In this document: positions 29,293-36,743 of the stretch, piece by piece
Layout: each line of letters starts with the position of its first letter
Numbering within the stretch: position 1 is the first letter of the stretch
DNA from: Aminobacter niigataensis
GTDB taxonomy: Bacteria > Pseudomonadota > Alphaproteobacteria > Rhizobiales > Rhizobiaceae
Direction: 5' to 3'
Assembly (NCBI RefSeq): GCF_014200015.1
Contig: NZ_JACHOT010000009.1
Coordinates: 62,001-126,000 of the forward strand
DNA length: 64,000 bases
Notes under the pieces: model-generated
What the model was told of the DNA's origin: nothing
What the model saw: the letters and a program-made list of their open reading frames with translations, nothing else
Databases searched by the model: none
Program-made: the position numbers and the translations under genes

Positions 29293-32200
29293 ATGGCCAT
29301 AGTCGTTGTCGGCTCCGCGGTTGGTTCGACCAATCCGACGACATCTTTTACGATAACGATCCCGTCGACGGTTCGAACCGGCGATATCATGGTGTTGGCG
29401 GCGACCAATCGTGGAGCAACCGCCGCTCCGACGGTCACTGACAATGACACCGGTGGCAACACCTGGACGCGAAAGAACTCGGAAACGTCCAAGGCTTCCT
29501 TGTGGTGGAAGCGCGCCACATCTGCGACAGCCGGCAAGACGATCACAGTAAGCGGGATGACGACCGCGAGCTCTGGCGGCATTGTCGTCCTGCGGTTTGC
29601 CTATCCGACGGGCGATCCTTTCGACACCTATTCGCTCGAAGACAATACTTCCGGTAACGAGACCCACGCCTCGATAACCCCTAGCGTAAACGGGTGCGCC
29701 GTGGGTCTCGTGGTCTACAATACAGTCGGCGCGCGCACGATCACGACGCAGGCCGCAACCAGCCCGACTTCGCTGGTTGAGCGCTTCGACAACATCAATA
29801 CCGGCGGCAACAACTGCGGCACATGTCTGGCCATTTCGAACCAGACGACAGCGGCCGCGACTGGTGCCGTTACTTGGGCTCAGGCCAACGACGTCACGAC
29901 ATCGATCGTTCTTGCGATCAAGCCAGATCCTAATGTCGTTACCTCGTTCATTACCGCAACAGGCAGCGGTACCTGGACGAAGCCGAGCGACTGGTCCGAT
30001 GTCAATTGCATCGAGGTCATCGGCGGCGGTGGTGCCGGTGAAGATGTCACGGGCGGTGGTGGCGGCGGTGGAGCCTATTCCGCCTCGTTCGATGTCACCG
30101 GGCTTAACGCGACCGAAACGGTTGTGGTCGGCACAGGTGGTGCAACAAGCTCTGCCAATGGCGCCGATACCTGCTTCGGGGGCACGACGCTGGCAGGATC
30201 CATAGTGTCAGCCAAGGCTGGCGCAGGTTCCACCGGAACAGCTGGCGGTTTAGGCGGAGATACCTCCGGCGTCGGAGATGTCAAATTTGCCGGCGGCAAT
30301 GGCGGCAACGGTGATTCCGGCGGCCAGGGTGCCGGTGGCGGCGGCGCCGGCGGCATAGGGGGCGCCGGCAAGAACGGTGGTAACGGCGCGACGGGCTCCA
30401 ACGATGGTGGCGGTGGTGGCGGCGGTGCCGGCGGCAACATGTCCACCGCAGGCACCAATGGTGGGGCCAACGGCAGTCCTGGCGGTGCTGGACCATATGG
30501 AAATGGTGGCGGTGCTGGCGGGTCAGGTGCGGGCACTGGCGGTGCTGTAGGCGGTGGCGGCGGCGGCGGTGTCACCACAGGTGCTGCCGGCGGCGTCGGC
30601 GCCGAGTGGGATAATACCCATGGTTCCGGCGGCGGCGGCGGCGGCGGTGGTTTCTCTGGTGGCGCTGGTGGTGCTGGTGCGCTCTACGGTGGTGGGGGTG
30701 GAGGCGGCGGCGATACCGGCAACGGTGGTATCGGTGGCCAGGGCCTCATTGTTATCACCTATGCTGTCTCGGCCGGCTCGGCTGGCGCAGCAGGTGGCAC
30801 CGGAACAGCGTCGGGCGCTGGTACCGCAATTGGAACCGCTAGCGCCTCGGCAACCGGAACTGGCACAGCGACAGCAACTGGCCGGGCAACTTGTGAAGGC
30901 GTCGGCGCTTCCTCCGGTACCGGAAATGCGACGGCGGTTGGGATCAAGATCGATGCCGCAGTTGGTGCTGGAGGGGGATCCGGGGCGGCAACGGGCACCG
31001 GTCGGTCCACTGGCGCCGGAACGGCCGCAGCTTCGGCTACAGGTGGCGTCACAGCGCAAGGTGCCTCGACGGCCGCCGGTTCATCGGCGGCATCAGGTCT
31101 CGGCGCCGCAGCGGGCTCAGGCGCCGCCACAACGGCGGGCGTCGGGGCCGCATCCTCGGCGGGAGTCGCCACTGGCTTAGGTTCCGGCATCGGATCGGCC
31201 GCAGGGGCATCTACGGGGGCCGCGACAGCAACTGCCGCTGCAACCTCTGTCACGATATCCAGTGGTGGCGGAACAGCCGGCGGGGGCTCTGTTGTTTCGG
31301 CAACCGGGCAATCGACCGGAACAGGCACCGGCGCAGCAGCTGGGCTCGCGTCGGCGGCGGCCACAGGCCGACCGATTGCTGCCGCCATAGGTGCGGCAAG
31401 CAGCTCGGGCCAGGCTAGCGCTAGTGGAGCCGCAACAGGAACGGGTTCGGGGTCGAGCAGCGCAACCGCATCGGTCCAGGCCACTGGCCGGGCCACCGCG
31501 GGATCTGCCGGCTCGGTTTCGGGCGCCGGTGTTGCCGCAGCTGCCGCGGTCACGATCTCGGCTGGCGCCGGTTCTGCCTCTGGCTCGTCGAGCGTATCAG
31601 GGCTGTCGTCCTCGGCCAGCACCGGCCTGGCGTCGGGAAACAGCAGCGTTTCAGCCGTTGGTGCCGCCGTCGCAGGTGCCGGCGGACTTTCGACTTCCTC
31701 TGGCATCGGAGCTGGCGTCGGTCGCGCGACCGCTGCTTCGGCGGCATCTGCCAGCGGGAGCAGCTCCGCAGTCAGCCAGGGCGCCGGAATCGCGTCGGCC
31801 ATCGCGACATCGTCGGGCGCCGCGCAGGCCTCTGCAGCAGGATCAGCGATCGTGGCGCGAGCCGGATCGGCGACTTGCACCGCTGTAGTGGCCGCAAACG
31901 GTGGCTCGGTATCCGCAGCTATCGGGGCCACGACTGCTTTTGGCGATGCCGATGGCTTGTCGTCGGCTATCGGCGCCGGCGTCGCGATATCGAGCGGATT
32001 CGGCGTCGCACTGTCGATCGGTTCCGCGGTTGCGGAAGCCGACGGCACCTCGTCCGGCCAGTCGTCGGCTTCCGGGGCTGGTCATGCGCTCCAGGGGTCA
32101 CCGACGCCACCGGAACGGATCGTCGAGCTCGCCGCTGAGAATAGACGTGCGGTGATTGCCGGTGAGACCAGGTTGCGCGTCCTCGACGCCGAAAACCGCC

Positions 32201-32295
32201 GAAGCGTGCTGGGGGCCGAAGATCGACGGCTCGTGTTGGGCAACGAAGATCGAAGCACCGAGCTGCCGGCGGAAGCCAGGCGCAGGGCGATATGA
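29293..32295 (+). CDS. 1000-aa Gly/Ala/Ser/Thr-rich fibre-like protein
   Basis: Four parts are visible. Residues 1-~215 form a beta-rich folded head (MVLAATNRGATAAPTVTDND, WWKRATSATAGKTITVSGMT). Residues ~216-490 are glycine-rich (TWTKPSDWSDVNCIEVIGGGG followed by long Gly runs), as in phage adhesins that form polyglycine-II bundles. Residues ~490-935 are almost only Ala, Gly, Ser, Thr and Val in an alternating pattern (for example ATGTGTATATG). Residues ~938-1000 are a charged tail with ~9-residue repeats (AENRRSVLG, AEDRRLVLG). It is probably a host-contacting fibre or whisker, and its place among head-joining genes is unusual. Confidence 0.75.
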   Translation: MAIVVVGSAVGSTNPTTSFTITIPSTVRTGDIMVLAATNRGATAAPTVTDNDTGGNTWTRKNSETSKASLWWKRATSATAGKTITVSGMTTASSGGIVVLRFAYPTGDPFDTYSLEDNTSGNETHASITPSVNGCAVGLVVYNTVGARTITTQAATSPTSLVERFDNINTGGNNCGTCLAISNQTTAAATGAVTWAQANDVTTSIVLAIKPDPNVVTSFITATGSGTWTKPSDWSDVNCIEVIGGGGAGEDVTGGGGGGGAYSASFDVTGLNATETVVVGTGGATSSANGADTCFGGTTLAGSIVSAKAGAGSTGTAGGLGGDTSGVGDVKFAGGNGGNGDSGGQGAGGGGAGGIGGAGKNGGNGATGSNDGGGGGGGAGGNMSTAGTNGGANGSPGGAGPYGNGGGAGGSGAGTGGAVGGGGGGGVTTGAAGGVGAEWDNTHGSGGGGGGGGFSGGAGGAGALYGGGGGGGGDTGNGGIGGQGLIVITYAVSAGSAGAAGGTGTASGAGTAIGTASASATGTGTATATGRATCEGVGASSGTGNATAVGIKIDAAVGAGGGSGAATGTGRSTGAGTAAASATGGVTAQGASTAAGSSAASGLGAAAGSGAATTAGVGAASSAGVATGLGSGIGSAAGASTGAATATAAATSVTISSGGGTAGGGSVVSATGQSTGTGTGAAAGLASAAATGRPIAAAIGAASSSGQASASGAATGTGSGSSSATASVQATGRATAGSAGSVSGAGVAAAAAVTISAGAGSASGSSSVSGLSSSASTGLASGNSSVSAVGAAVAGAGGLSTSSGIGAGVGRATAASAASASGSSSAVSQGAGIASAIATSSGAAQASAAGSAIVARAGSATCTAVVAANGGSVSAAIGATTAFGDADGLSSAIGAGVAISSGFGVALSIGSAVAEADGTSSGQSSASGAGHALQGSPTPPERIVELAAENRRAVIAGETRLRVLDAENRRSVLGAEDRRLVLGNEDRSTELPAEARRRAI

Positions 32296-32307
32296 AAGGT
32301 TTCACCG

Positions 32308-32589
32308 ATGGCTGAGGTCTGGGAGGCCCCCAAGGATCCCGATGACGTCAAGGATTACGAGCTCGACTGGACCGCACGGCTTCCCGGCGACACGATCTCG
32401 GGGTCGACGTGGTCAATCGCGGTCGGCACCGGCCTGGTCATCGACAGCTCCTCGCACACGAACACCGTGACGAAGGTCTGGCTGTCCGCAGGGACCGCCG
32501 GCGTAAACTACGAGCTGCTCAATCGTGTCGAGACCACAGGCGGCCGAATCTACGACCAGACCATGAAGCTGAAGGTCAGGGCGCGATGA
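32308..32589 (+). CDS. Phage fibre-tail adaptor-like protein
   Basis: 93 aa from ATG 32308. KDPDDVKDYELDWTARLPGD, then TISGSTWSIAVGTGLVIDSS and TAGVNYELLNRVETTGGRIY give an Ig-like beta sandwich that matches the small 'fibre-tail adaptor' family of temperate siphophages. It directly follows the Gly-rich fibre-like gene, fitting attachment of that fibre to the neck or tail. It overlaps the next gene by 4 bases. Confidence 0.7.
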   Translation: MAEVWEAPKDPDDVKDYELDWTARLPGDTISGSTWSIAVGTGLVIDSSSHTNTVTKVWLSAGTAGVNYELLNRVETTGGRIYDQTMKLKVRAR

Positions 32590-32909
32590 CGCCGGCGGAG
32601 ATGATCGCCGATCTCGACGCCGCCCTGCTCGAAGCGGGATCAACGATCCAGCTCCGGAAGACCAACACCGCGGTTGGACAGATTTCGGTCCGGGCGCGCG
32701 TCCGCTTCTACAAACCGGACGAGATAGTCGGGATCATCCAGCAAGGCGACAGCAAGGTCGTGCTGTCGCCGACCGGGCTCGGTGCATTCGGGGTGCCGCC
32801 GCAGAACGGGTTCGTCGTCGTCGATGGGGCGCCACGCCGGATCGTATCGGCCAACCCGATCGAGATCGTGGACACGCTTGTCCGCATCGAGTTGCAGGTC
32901 AGAGGCTAA
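32586..32909 (+). CDS. Head-closure / head-tail joining protein
   Basis: 107 aa from ATG 32586 (ATGA). A short helix (TPAEMIADLDAALLEAGSTI) is followed by beta strands (ISVRARVRFYKPDEIVGIIQ, KVVLSPTGLG, GFVVVDGAPRRIVSANPIEI). This is the usual appearance of small head-closure or stopper proteins. It sits between connector and tail-completion genes. The call is from position and fold impression only. Confidence 0.6.
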   Translation: MTPAEMIADLDAALLEAGSTIQLRKTNTAVGQISVRARVRFYKPDEIVGIIQQGDSKVVLSPTGLGAFGVPPQNGFVVVDGAPRRIVSANPIEIVDTLVRIELQVRG

Positions 32910-33502
32910 TGGCGCGCACCGCCGGGATCGGCCAGCAGTTCCGCATCGCGACGCAAGCCACCCTCGAGGAAACCCGGAAGCAGCTCGTCAAGGTCGCGAA
33001 GCGCGAGCACGCCCGCGTGATGGGGACCGATCCGCGGCCGACATCGTTTCAGCGGTTTGTCGATGGCCGTGTTGGTGCCGTCGAAGAGGCTGTGAAAGCG
33101 GACGGGATCATCCACTACGTCTATCCACGCCTCGACATCGTCGCCCAATTCGCGATGGAGACGCTGTTCGACCGGTCCCCGCTCCTCTCCGGCGAATATC
33201 GGATGGCGCACCAGCTCTTCCTGAATGGAGCCGCGGTGTCGAATCTCAAGGGTTGGAGTACCGGCGATGAGGTCTCGATCAGCAATCCCTTGCCCTACAG
33301 CAGGAAGATCGAAGTCGGCTCGATGACGATGCGGGTGCCCGGTACATCTCGCGTCTATCAGGAAACCGCGAAGATCGTACAGGGGCGCTTCGGCAATCTG
33401 GCCAGCGTCGTTTTCACATTCCGGGCCGTCGTCGGTGGCGCCATTCGCGGCTCCAAGGCGCGCGATCTCCGGTATCCCGTCCTCGTCATCACGGAACGCT
33501 GA
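32909..33502 (+). CDS. Tail-completion / neck protein (HK97 gp10-like)
   Basis: 197 aa. HYVYPRLDIVAQFAMETLFD, SPLLSGEYRMAHQLFLNGAA and VSISNPLPYSRKIEVGSMTM resemble HK97 gp10-type neck proteins, in which the N-P-x-x-Y-(A/S) motif is typical. It probably builds the neck that joins the head-closure ring to the tail. Its ATG shares a base with the preceding TAA. Confidence 0.68.
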   Translation: MARTAGIGQQFRIATQATLEETRKQLVKVAKREHARVMGTDPRPTSFQRFVDGRVGAVEEAVKADGIIHYVYPRLDIVAQFAMETLFDRSPLLSGEYRMAHQLFLNGAAVSNLKGWSTGDEVSISNPLPYSRKIEVGSMTMRVPGTSRVYQETAKIVQGRFGNLASVVFTFRAVVGGAIRGSKARDLRYPVLVITER

Positions 33503-33503
33503 T

Positions 33504-33956
33504 ATGGCCGACTATGCAGGCGCCAAAGCCGCGATCCGCGCGCGGCTCGAGGCCGGTTGGACGACGACACGGATCACCGTCCAGAACGAACAGCCCGCTG
33601 CCCCGTGGCCACCAGTCGATGTCGACGGTGTCCTGCAGCCGTGGATCCAACTTGAGGTCGTCGGTCTCGGAAGCAGCATCTGGACTTTCGGGACCCCTGG
33701 CAATCGTGGCTGGCGGTATCCCGGCACGATCTACGTCCATGTCTTCGCCCCGGTTGGTAGCGGCGAGGCCACCGCCAATCAGTATGCGGTTGCCATCGGC
33801 GAAATCTTCCGAGCCGCGAAATTCTATGAGGACGGACAGGGATCCTACGTCCGCTCTCTTTCACCGCAGGTCGACGACGGCGACAGCGGGTCCGATGACG
33901 GGAACTGGTTCCGCGTCACGATGTCCGTCGATTTCACGTACTGGCATCGCGGCTGA
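33504..33956 (+). CDS. Tail terminator protein
   Basis: 150 aa from ATG 33504. KAAIRARLEAGWTTTRITVQ, QPWIQLEVVGLGSSIWTFGT, RYPGTIYVHVFAPVGSGEAT and NWFRVTMSVDFTYWHRG match the DUF4128/tail-terminator type, an alpha-beta protein that caps the tail tube and sets its end. It is the gene directly before the tail tube gene, the usual order. Confidence 0.75.
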   Translation: MADYAGAKAAIRARLEAGWTTTRITVQNEQPAAPWPPVDVDGVLQPWIQLEVVGLGSSIWTFGTPGNRGWRYPGTIYVHVFAPVGSGEATANQYAVAIGEIFRAAKFYEDGQGSYVRSLSPQVDDGDSGSDDGNWFRVTMSVDFTYWHRG

Positions 33957-33980
33957 TCCGCATCTCCAAGGAGCCCAATC

Positions 33981-35216
33981 ATGGCATATTCTCAGAATTG
34001 GAACGGCTACGCCGCTGCCAAGGTTCAGGCCGGGCAAGGCAGCCAGGCCAGCGGCGGATCTGCAAAGGTCATCCGCCAGACCGGCGGCCAGGGTGGCAGG
34101 CTTTCGAAGGCCCCCATCGAAAGCCAGGAAGTCAGGCGCGACGGCCTCTCGACCCGTGGACGCCATGGGCTCCAGAAGACCAACGGCCAATATTCCAGCG
34201 AGCTTTCCATCGCCGGCTTCGACGACATTTTCGAAGCCGTGATGCGCGGCACCTGGGGTTCCGCCAACCTGGCGATCACCGAAGCCACGGCCGGTCTGAC
34301 CAGCATCACCACGGGTGCCAACACCATCGTGGCCGCCGCTGGATCATGGATCACGGCTGGTCTCCGTGTCGGCGACGTCGTCGTGCTTACCGGCCATTCG
34401 ACGGCCGGTAACAACGGCCGCAACCTCAGGATCACCGCGCTGACCGCCACCACAATGACAGTCGCGGAAACGCTCATCGTCAATGCGGTCGCCGATACCG
34501 CGTTCACGATCACCCGTACAGGGCGTGTCCTCGTCAACCCGGGCGCCGGCGCGCTGGTGAAGCGATATTTCACAATCGAGGAGCACGAATACGATCTAGA
34601 CCAGTCCGAATTGTTCACTGACGCGGTCTGGAGTTCCTTCCGGCTGTCGATGCAACCCAACGGGTTGCTTATGCTCGATACTTCCTGGGTCGGCACCGGT
34701 CAGTTCGACGCCTTGGCTTCGGGATCGTCGCCCCACTTCACGTCACCGACGACGTCAACCGGGGAGCCGCTTGCGGTCGTCGAGGCCGTGGTTCGCATGG
34801 GTGGTGTCGACATGATCGACCTCACCTCGTTCGATCTGTCCGTGGATATCCAGGGCGTGTCCCCCGATGTCATCAGCGCGACGCCATATGCCCCGGATGT
34901 CTTCACCGGTACCGAGTTGGTGTCGATGAACCTGTCGATGCTGCGCAAGGATCTGCTCACCGTAGCCGACTTCATCAACGAAAACCCACTGTCACTGCAT
35001 ATTCTGGCACAAGAGAACGAGGCTGCCCCGGCGAGCTTTGTCTCGATCTTCGTACCCAACTTTACTCTGGGTTCCGTCGACAAGTCGGCGCTTGCCAAGG
35101 CAGGTGGCCCCCGCACCCAGACGATTTCGGTCCCGCCGGCGCTCGTCGGCATCGACAGCAGGGGCGGCGCATACGACGCCACCGCCCTCAAGATCCAGGT
35201 CAGCAACGCAACCTGA
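33981..35216 (+). CDS. Major tail tube protein
   Basis: 411 aa, AAGGAG ribosome site. The family signature is near the N-terminus (SKAPIESQEVRRDGLSTRGR, then GQYSSELSIAGFDDIFEAVM). An inserted Ig-like unit of ~80 residues (SITTGANTIVAAAGSWITAG ... MTVAETLIVNAVADTAFTIT) is decorative. The tube core resumes with RYFTIEEHEYDLDQSELFTD and ends SVPPALVGIDSRGGAYDATA. It polymerises into the tail tube. Confidence 0.85.
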   Translation: MAYSQNWNGYAAAKVQAGQGSQASGGSAKVIRQTGGQGGRLSKAPIESQEVRRDGLSTRGRHGLQKTNGQYSSELSIAGFDDIFEAVMRGTWGSANLAITEATAGLTSITTGANTIVAAAGSWITAGLRVGDVVVLTGHSTAGNNGRNLRITALTATTMTVAETLIVNAVADTAFTITRTGRVLVNPGAGALVKRYFTIEEHEYDLDQSELFTDAVWSSFRLSMQPNGLLMLDTSWVGTGQFDALASGSSPHFTSPTTSTGEPLAVVEAVVRMGGVDMIDLTSFDLSVDIQGVSPDVISATPYAPDVFTGTELVSMNLSMLRKDLLTVADFINENPLSLHILAQENEAAPASFVSIFVPNFTLGSVDKSALAKAGGPRTQTISVPPALVGIDSRGGAYDATALKIQVSNAT

Positions 35217-35244
35217 AGCTCCTAAAACGGAAAGGTAACCACCC

Positions 35245-35439
35245 ATGAAAGCGAAGGAAAAGGCTATCCGCGACGCCGCCGAGGCGCTGCGCGTCGCGAT
35301 CGTCGACGGCCAGGCAACAGGCATCGCCGTGACTTGGCCGCCGCGCCGCGTCGCCGATCTCTCCGCGCTGGAGATCAGCGACACCGGCAAGGCAGCCGAT
35401 GAACCCGCCGAAAGCGCCAAAGCGCCGCCGAAGAAATAG
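35245..35439 (+). CDS. 64-aa hypothetical tail-region protein
   Basis: From ATG 35245. MKAKEKAIRDAAEALRVAIV is a helix, followed by IAVTWPPRRVADLSALEISD and a Pro/Ala/Lys-rich end. It lies between the tail tube and chaperone genes. Small proteins with a V-x-W-P-P motif are frequent there in rhizobial phages, but their role is unknown. Confidence 0.6.
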   Translation: MKAKEKAIRDAAEALRVAIVDGQATGIAVTWPPRRVADLSALEISDTGKAADEPAESAKAPPKK

Positions 35440-35479
35440 GCCAGATCCGGCCCCACAGCTGGACGAGTCGCATGCGAAA

Positions 35480-35509
35480 GGCGGGGCGGTGTGTGGGCGC
35501 CGCCTCGCC
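35480..35509 (+). other. Intergenic hairpin before tail chaperone gene
   Basis: Stem GGCGGGGCGG / CCGCCTCGCC (10 bp, one G-T pair) with loop TGTGTGGGCG, 26 bases before ATG 35536. No T-run follows. Confidence 0.45.
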
Positions 35510-35535
35510 ACCTTTCCCACAAAGGACAATCCCCC

Positions 35536-36006
35536 ATGACGAAAGCACCTGAAACCGACGCCGGGTTCGTCGACATCACCGGCTTCGCGCCCGTTGATAC
35601 GATCCGCTACGAGGTCTTGAAGCCCGGTACGACTGTAGGTACCGGCTGGTTTATCGAAATCGCGGACGAGAGCCATCCGAACGCGATGGCTTGGTCGAAC
35701 GAACTCGCTCGCAAGAACCTGAAGCGCCGGGCCAACCTTGAAGCCCAGCAGCTCAATGGCAGGAAGATCAAGGCCGAGGAACGGGATCCTGAGGAGCAAA
35801 AGCGGGAAAACATCGGCTGGGTTGTCAGCCGCATCGTCGGTTGGACGCCGGTGAAGCTCGCATTTATCTCGCCGGATCCGATCACCTATTCGGAAGACGC
35901 CGCCTACAAGGTGTTCATGCACCCTAAGATGGGGTGGGCTTTGGGGCAGCTCGTCGATGTCATCGGTGACGAAAAGGCTTTTACGAAGGCCTTGCCGAAG
36001 CCCTAG
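35536..36006 (+). CDS. Tail assembly chaperone (G-type)
   Basis: 156 aa from ATG 35536. GFVDITGFAPVDTIRYEVLK, GTGWFIEIADESHPNAMAWS, NIGWVVSRIVGWTPVKLAFI and VFMHPKMGWALGQLVDVIGD have the pattern of lambda gpG-like chaperones that coat the tape measure protein. It is followed in the -1 frame by a start-less continuation (35970-36368), so a minority of ribosomes should produce a longer G-T fusion. Position between tube and tape measure genes agrees. Confidence 0.8.
   Translation: MTKAPETDAGFVDITGFAPVDTIRYEVLKPGTTVGTGWFIEIADESHPNAMAWSNELARKNLKRRANLEAQQLNGRKIKAEERDPEEQKRENIGWVVSRIVGWTPVKLAFISPDPITYSEDAAYKVFMHPKMGWALGQLVDVIGDEKAFTKALPKP
35970..35985 (+). promoter_or_regulatory. Probable -1 ribosomal frameshift site
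   Basis: The downstream frame opens only after a TGA at 35967-35969 and holds no ATG, GTG or TTG before the G stop at 36004-36006. The shift must therefore fall in 35970-36003. The shiftiest strings are CGAAAAG (35970-35976, Lys AAG can slip to AAA) and the TTTT run (35979-35982). Neither is a perfect X-XXY-YYZ heptamer. Confidence 0.6.
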
Positions 36007-36368
36007 AGGCTCACGCCAAGGCATATTTCGCACTTACCGCGCCGGACACCGACGGGATCTCGGCGCGGGATCACATCGAGGGTCTCCTCGATAGAGCCCG
36101 GACCCCGGAGCGCCGAGAGCAGCTCGAGACCGAGCTCGACCTTCCTCCGCTGCCTTGGTGCCTCGTCTACCTCTGGAGCCGCTTCAACCGCCTGTCCAAT
36201 CGCCGAGGCACCAACGGCTTCGGTCCCTCCCTCCTCACCTATCCCGAGATCGATGCATTCCAGCGGCTGACCGGCTTCAGGTTCACGCCCTGGGAGATCG
36301 AAATGATCGAGATGCTCGATCATGCCTATATCGCGGCGCGAGCCGAGGCGAAAGATTCAGGTGGCTAG
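35970..36368 (+). CDS. Tail assembly chaperone C-terminal extension (T-type), reached by -1 frameshift
   Basis: 133 codons without a start codon, in the -1 frame of the G-type gene. The product contains YEGLAEALEAHAKAYFALTA, ARDHIEGLLDRARTPERREQ, LPPLPWCLVYLWSRFNRLSN and TYPEIDAFQRLTGFRFTPWE, ending IEMIEMLDHAYIAARAEAKD. The last part strongly resembles tail-chaperone ends in GTA and rhizobial phages (L-T-x-x-E-I-x-A-(F/Y)-x-x-L-T-G ... P-W-E). The fusion recruits tube subunits in lambda-like phages. A start-codon search would miss this gene. It overlaps the convergent gene by 4 bases. Confidence 0.78.
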   Translation, partial: RKGFYEGLAEALEAHAKAYFALTAPDTDGISARDHIEGLLDRARTPERREQLETELDLPPLPWCLVYLWSRFNRLSNRRGTNGFGPSLLTYPEIDAFQRLTGFRFTPWEIEMIEMLDHAYIAARAEAKDSGG

Positions 36369-36688
36369 CCTGGGCATCCCGCACCGCTCATGATCAGCCG
36401 CTTGTACGGCGGCAGATACTGGAACGGCGCGAATCCGACATATCCGCCGTAACCGTTCTTGGCGTTGAACTCGCCGCAGACCGCTTCGTAGTCAGCTCCG
36501 ACCGGCGTGAACATTCGGAGCCGGCGCAGCTGTCCTGATCCGGGGTCAGACAGTCGATCCGACATCGCTGCTACGACCTCCTTGAGCATCACGTCACCCA
36601 CGGATGCTGTGGAATCGTCGACGACGACCTGCGCCTGAGCAGGCAGGCCCATCGCCCCGAGGATCACCAGTACGCCCAATGTGCGCAT
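36365..36688 (-). CDS. Small secreted protein, reverse-strand passenger gene
   Basis: 107 aa from ATG 36688-36686. Residues 1-20 (MRTLGVLVILGAMGLPAQAQ) are a clear signal peptide with cleavage after AQA-Q or Q-V. The mature part has SDRLSDPGSGQLRRLRMF and VCGEFNAKNGYGGYVGF; the C-G-x-x-N-A-K-N-x-x-G-G-Y-x-G-F motif is that of a widespread periplasmic family of unknown function. It reads against the tail operon, between chaperone and tape measure genes, so it is probably expressed in the lysogen. Confidence 0.8.
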   Translation of the reverse strand: MRTLGVLVILGAMGLPAQAQVVVDDSTASVGDVMLKEVVAAMSDRLSDPGSGQLRRLRMFTPVGADYEAVCGEFNAKNGYGGYVGFAPFQYLPPYKRLIMSGAGCPG

Positions 36689-36743
36689 TTTGCTTGGCCC
36701 CACAAACTCCAGGCCAGCATACCCAACAGTCAGAAGGCAGACA

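Noticed and set aside
30759-32048. 429-aa Pro/Ala-rich reading frame on the minus strand
   Set aside because: It is the mirror of the low-complexity Gly/Ala/Ser coding sequence on the plus strand; GC-rich repeats lack stop codons in the opposite frame. It has no ribosome site and no folded-domain pattern.
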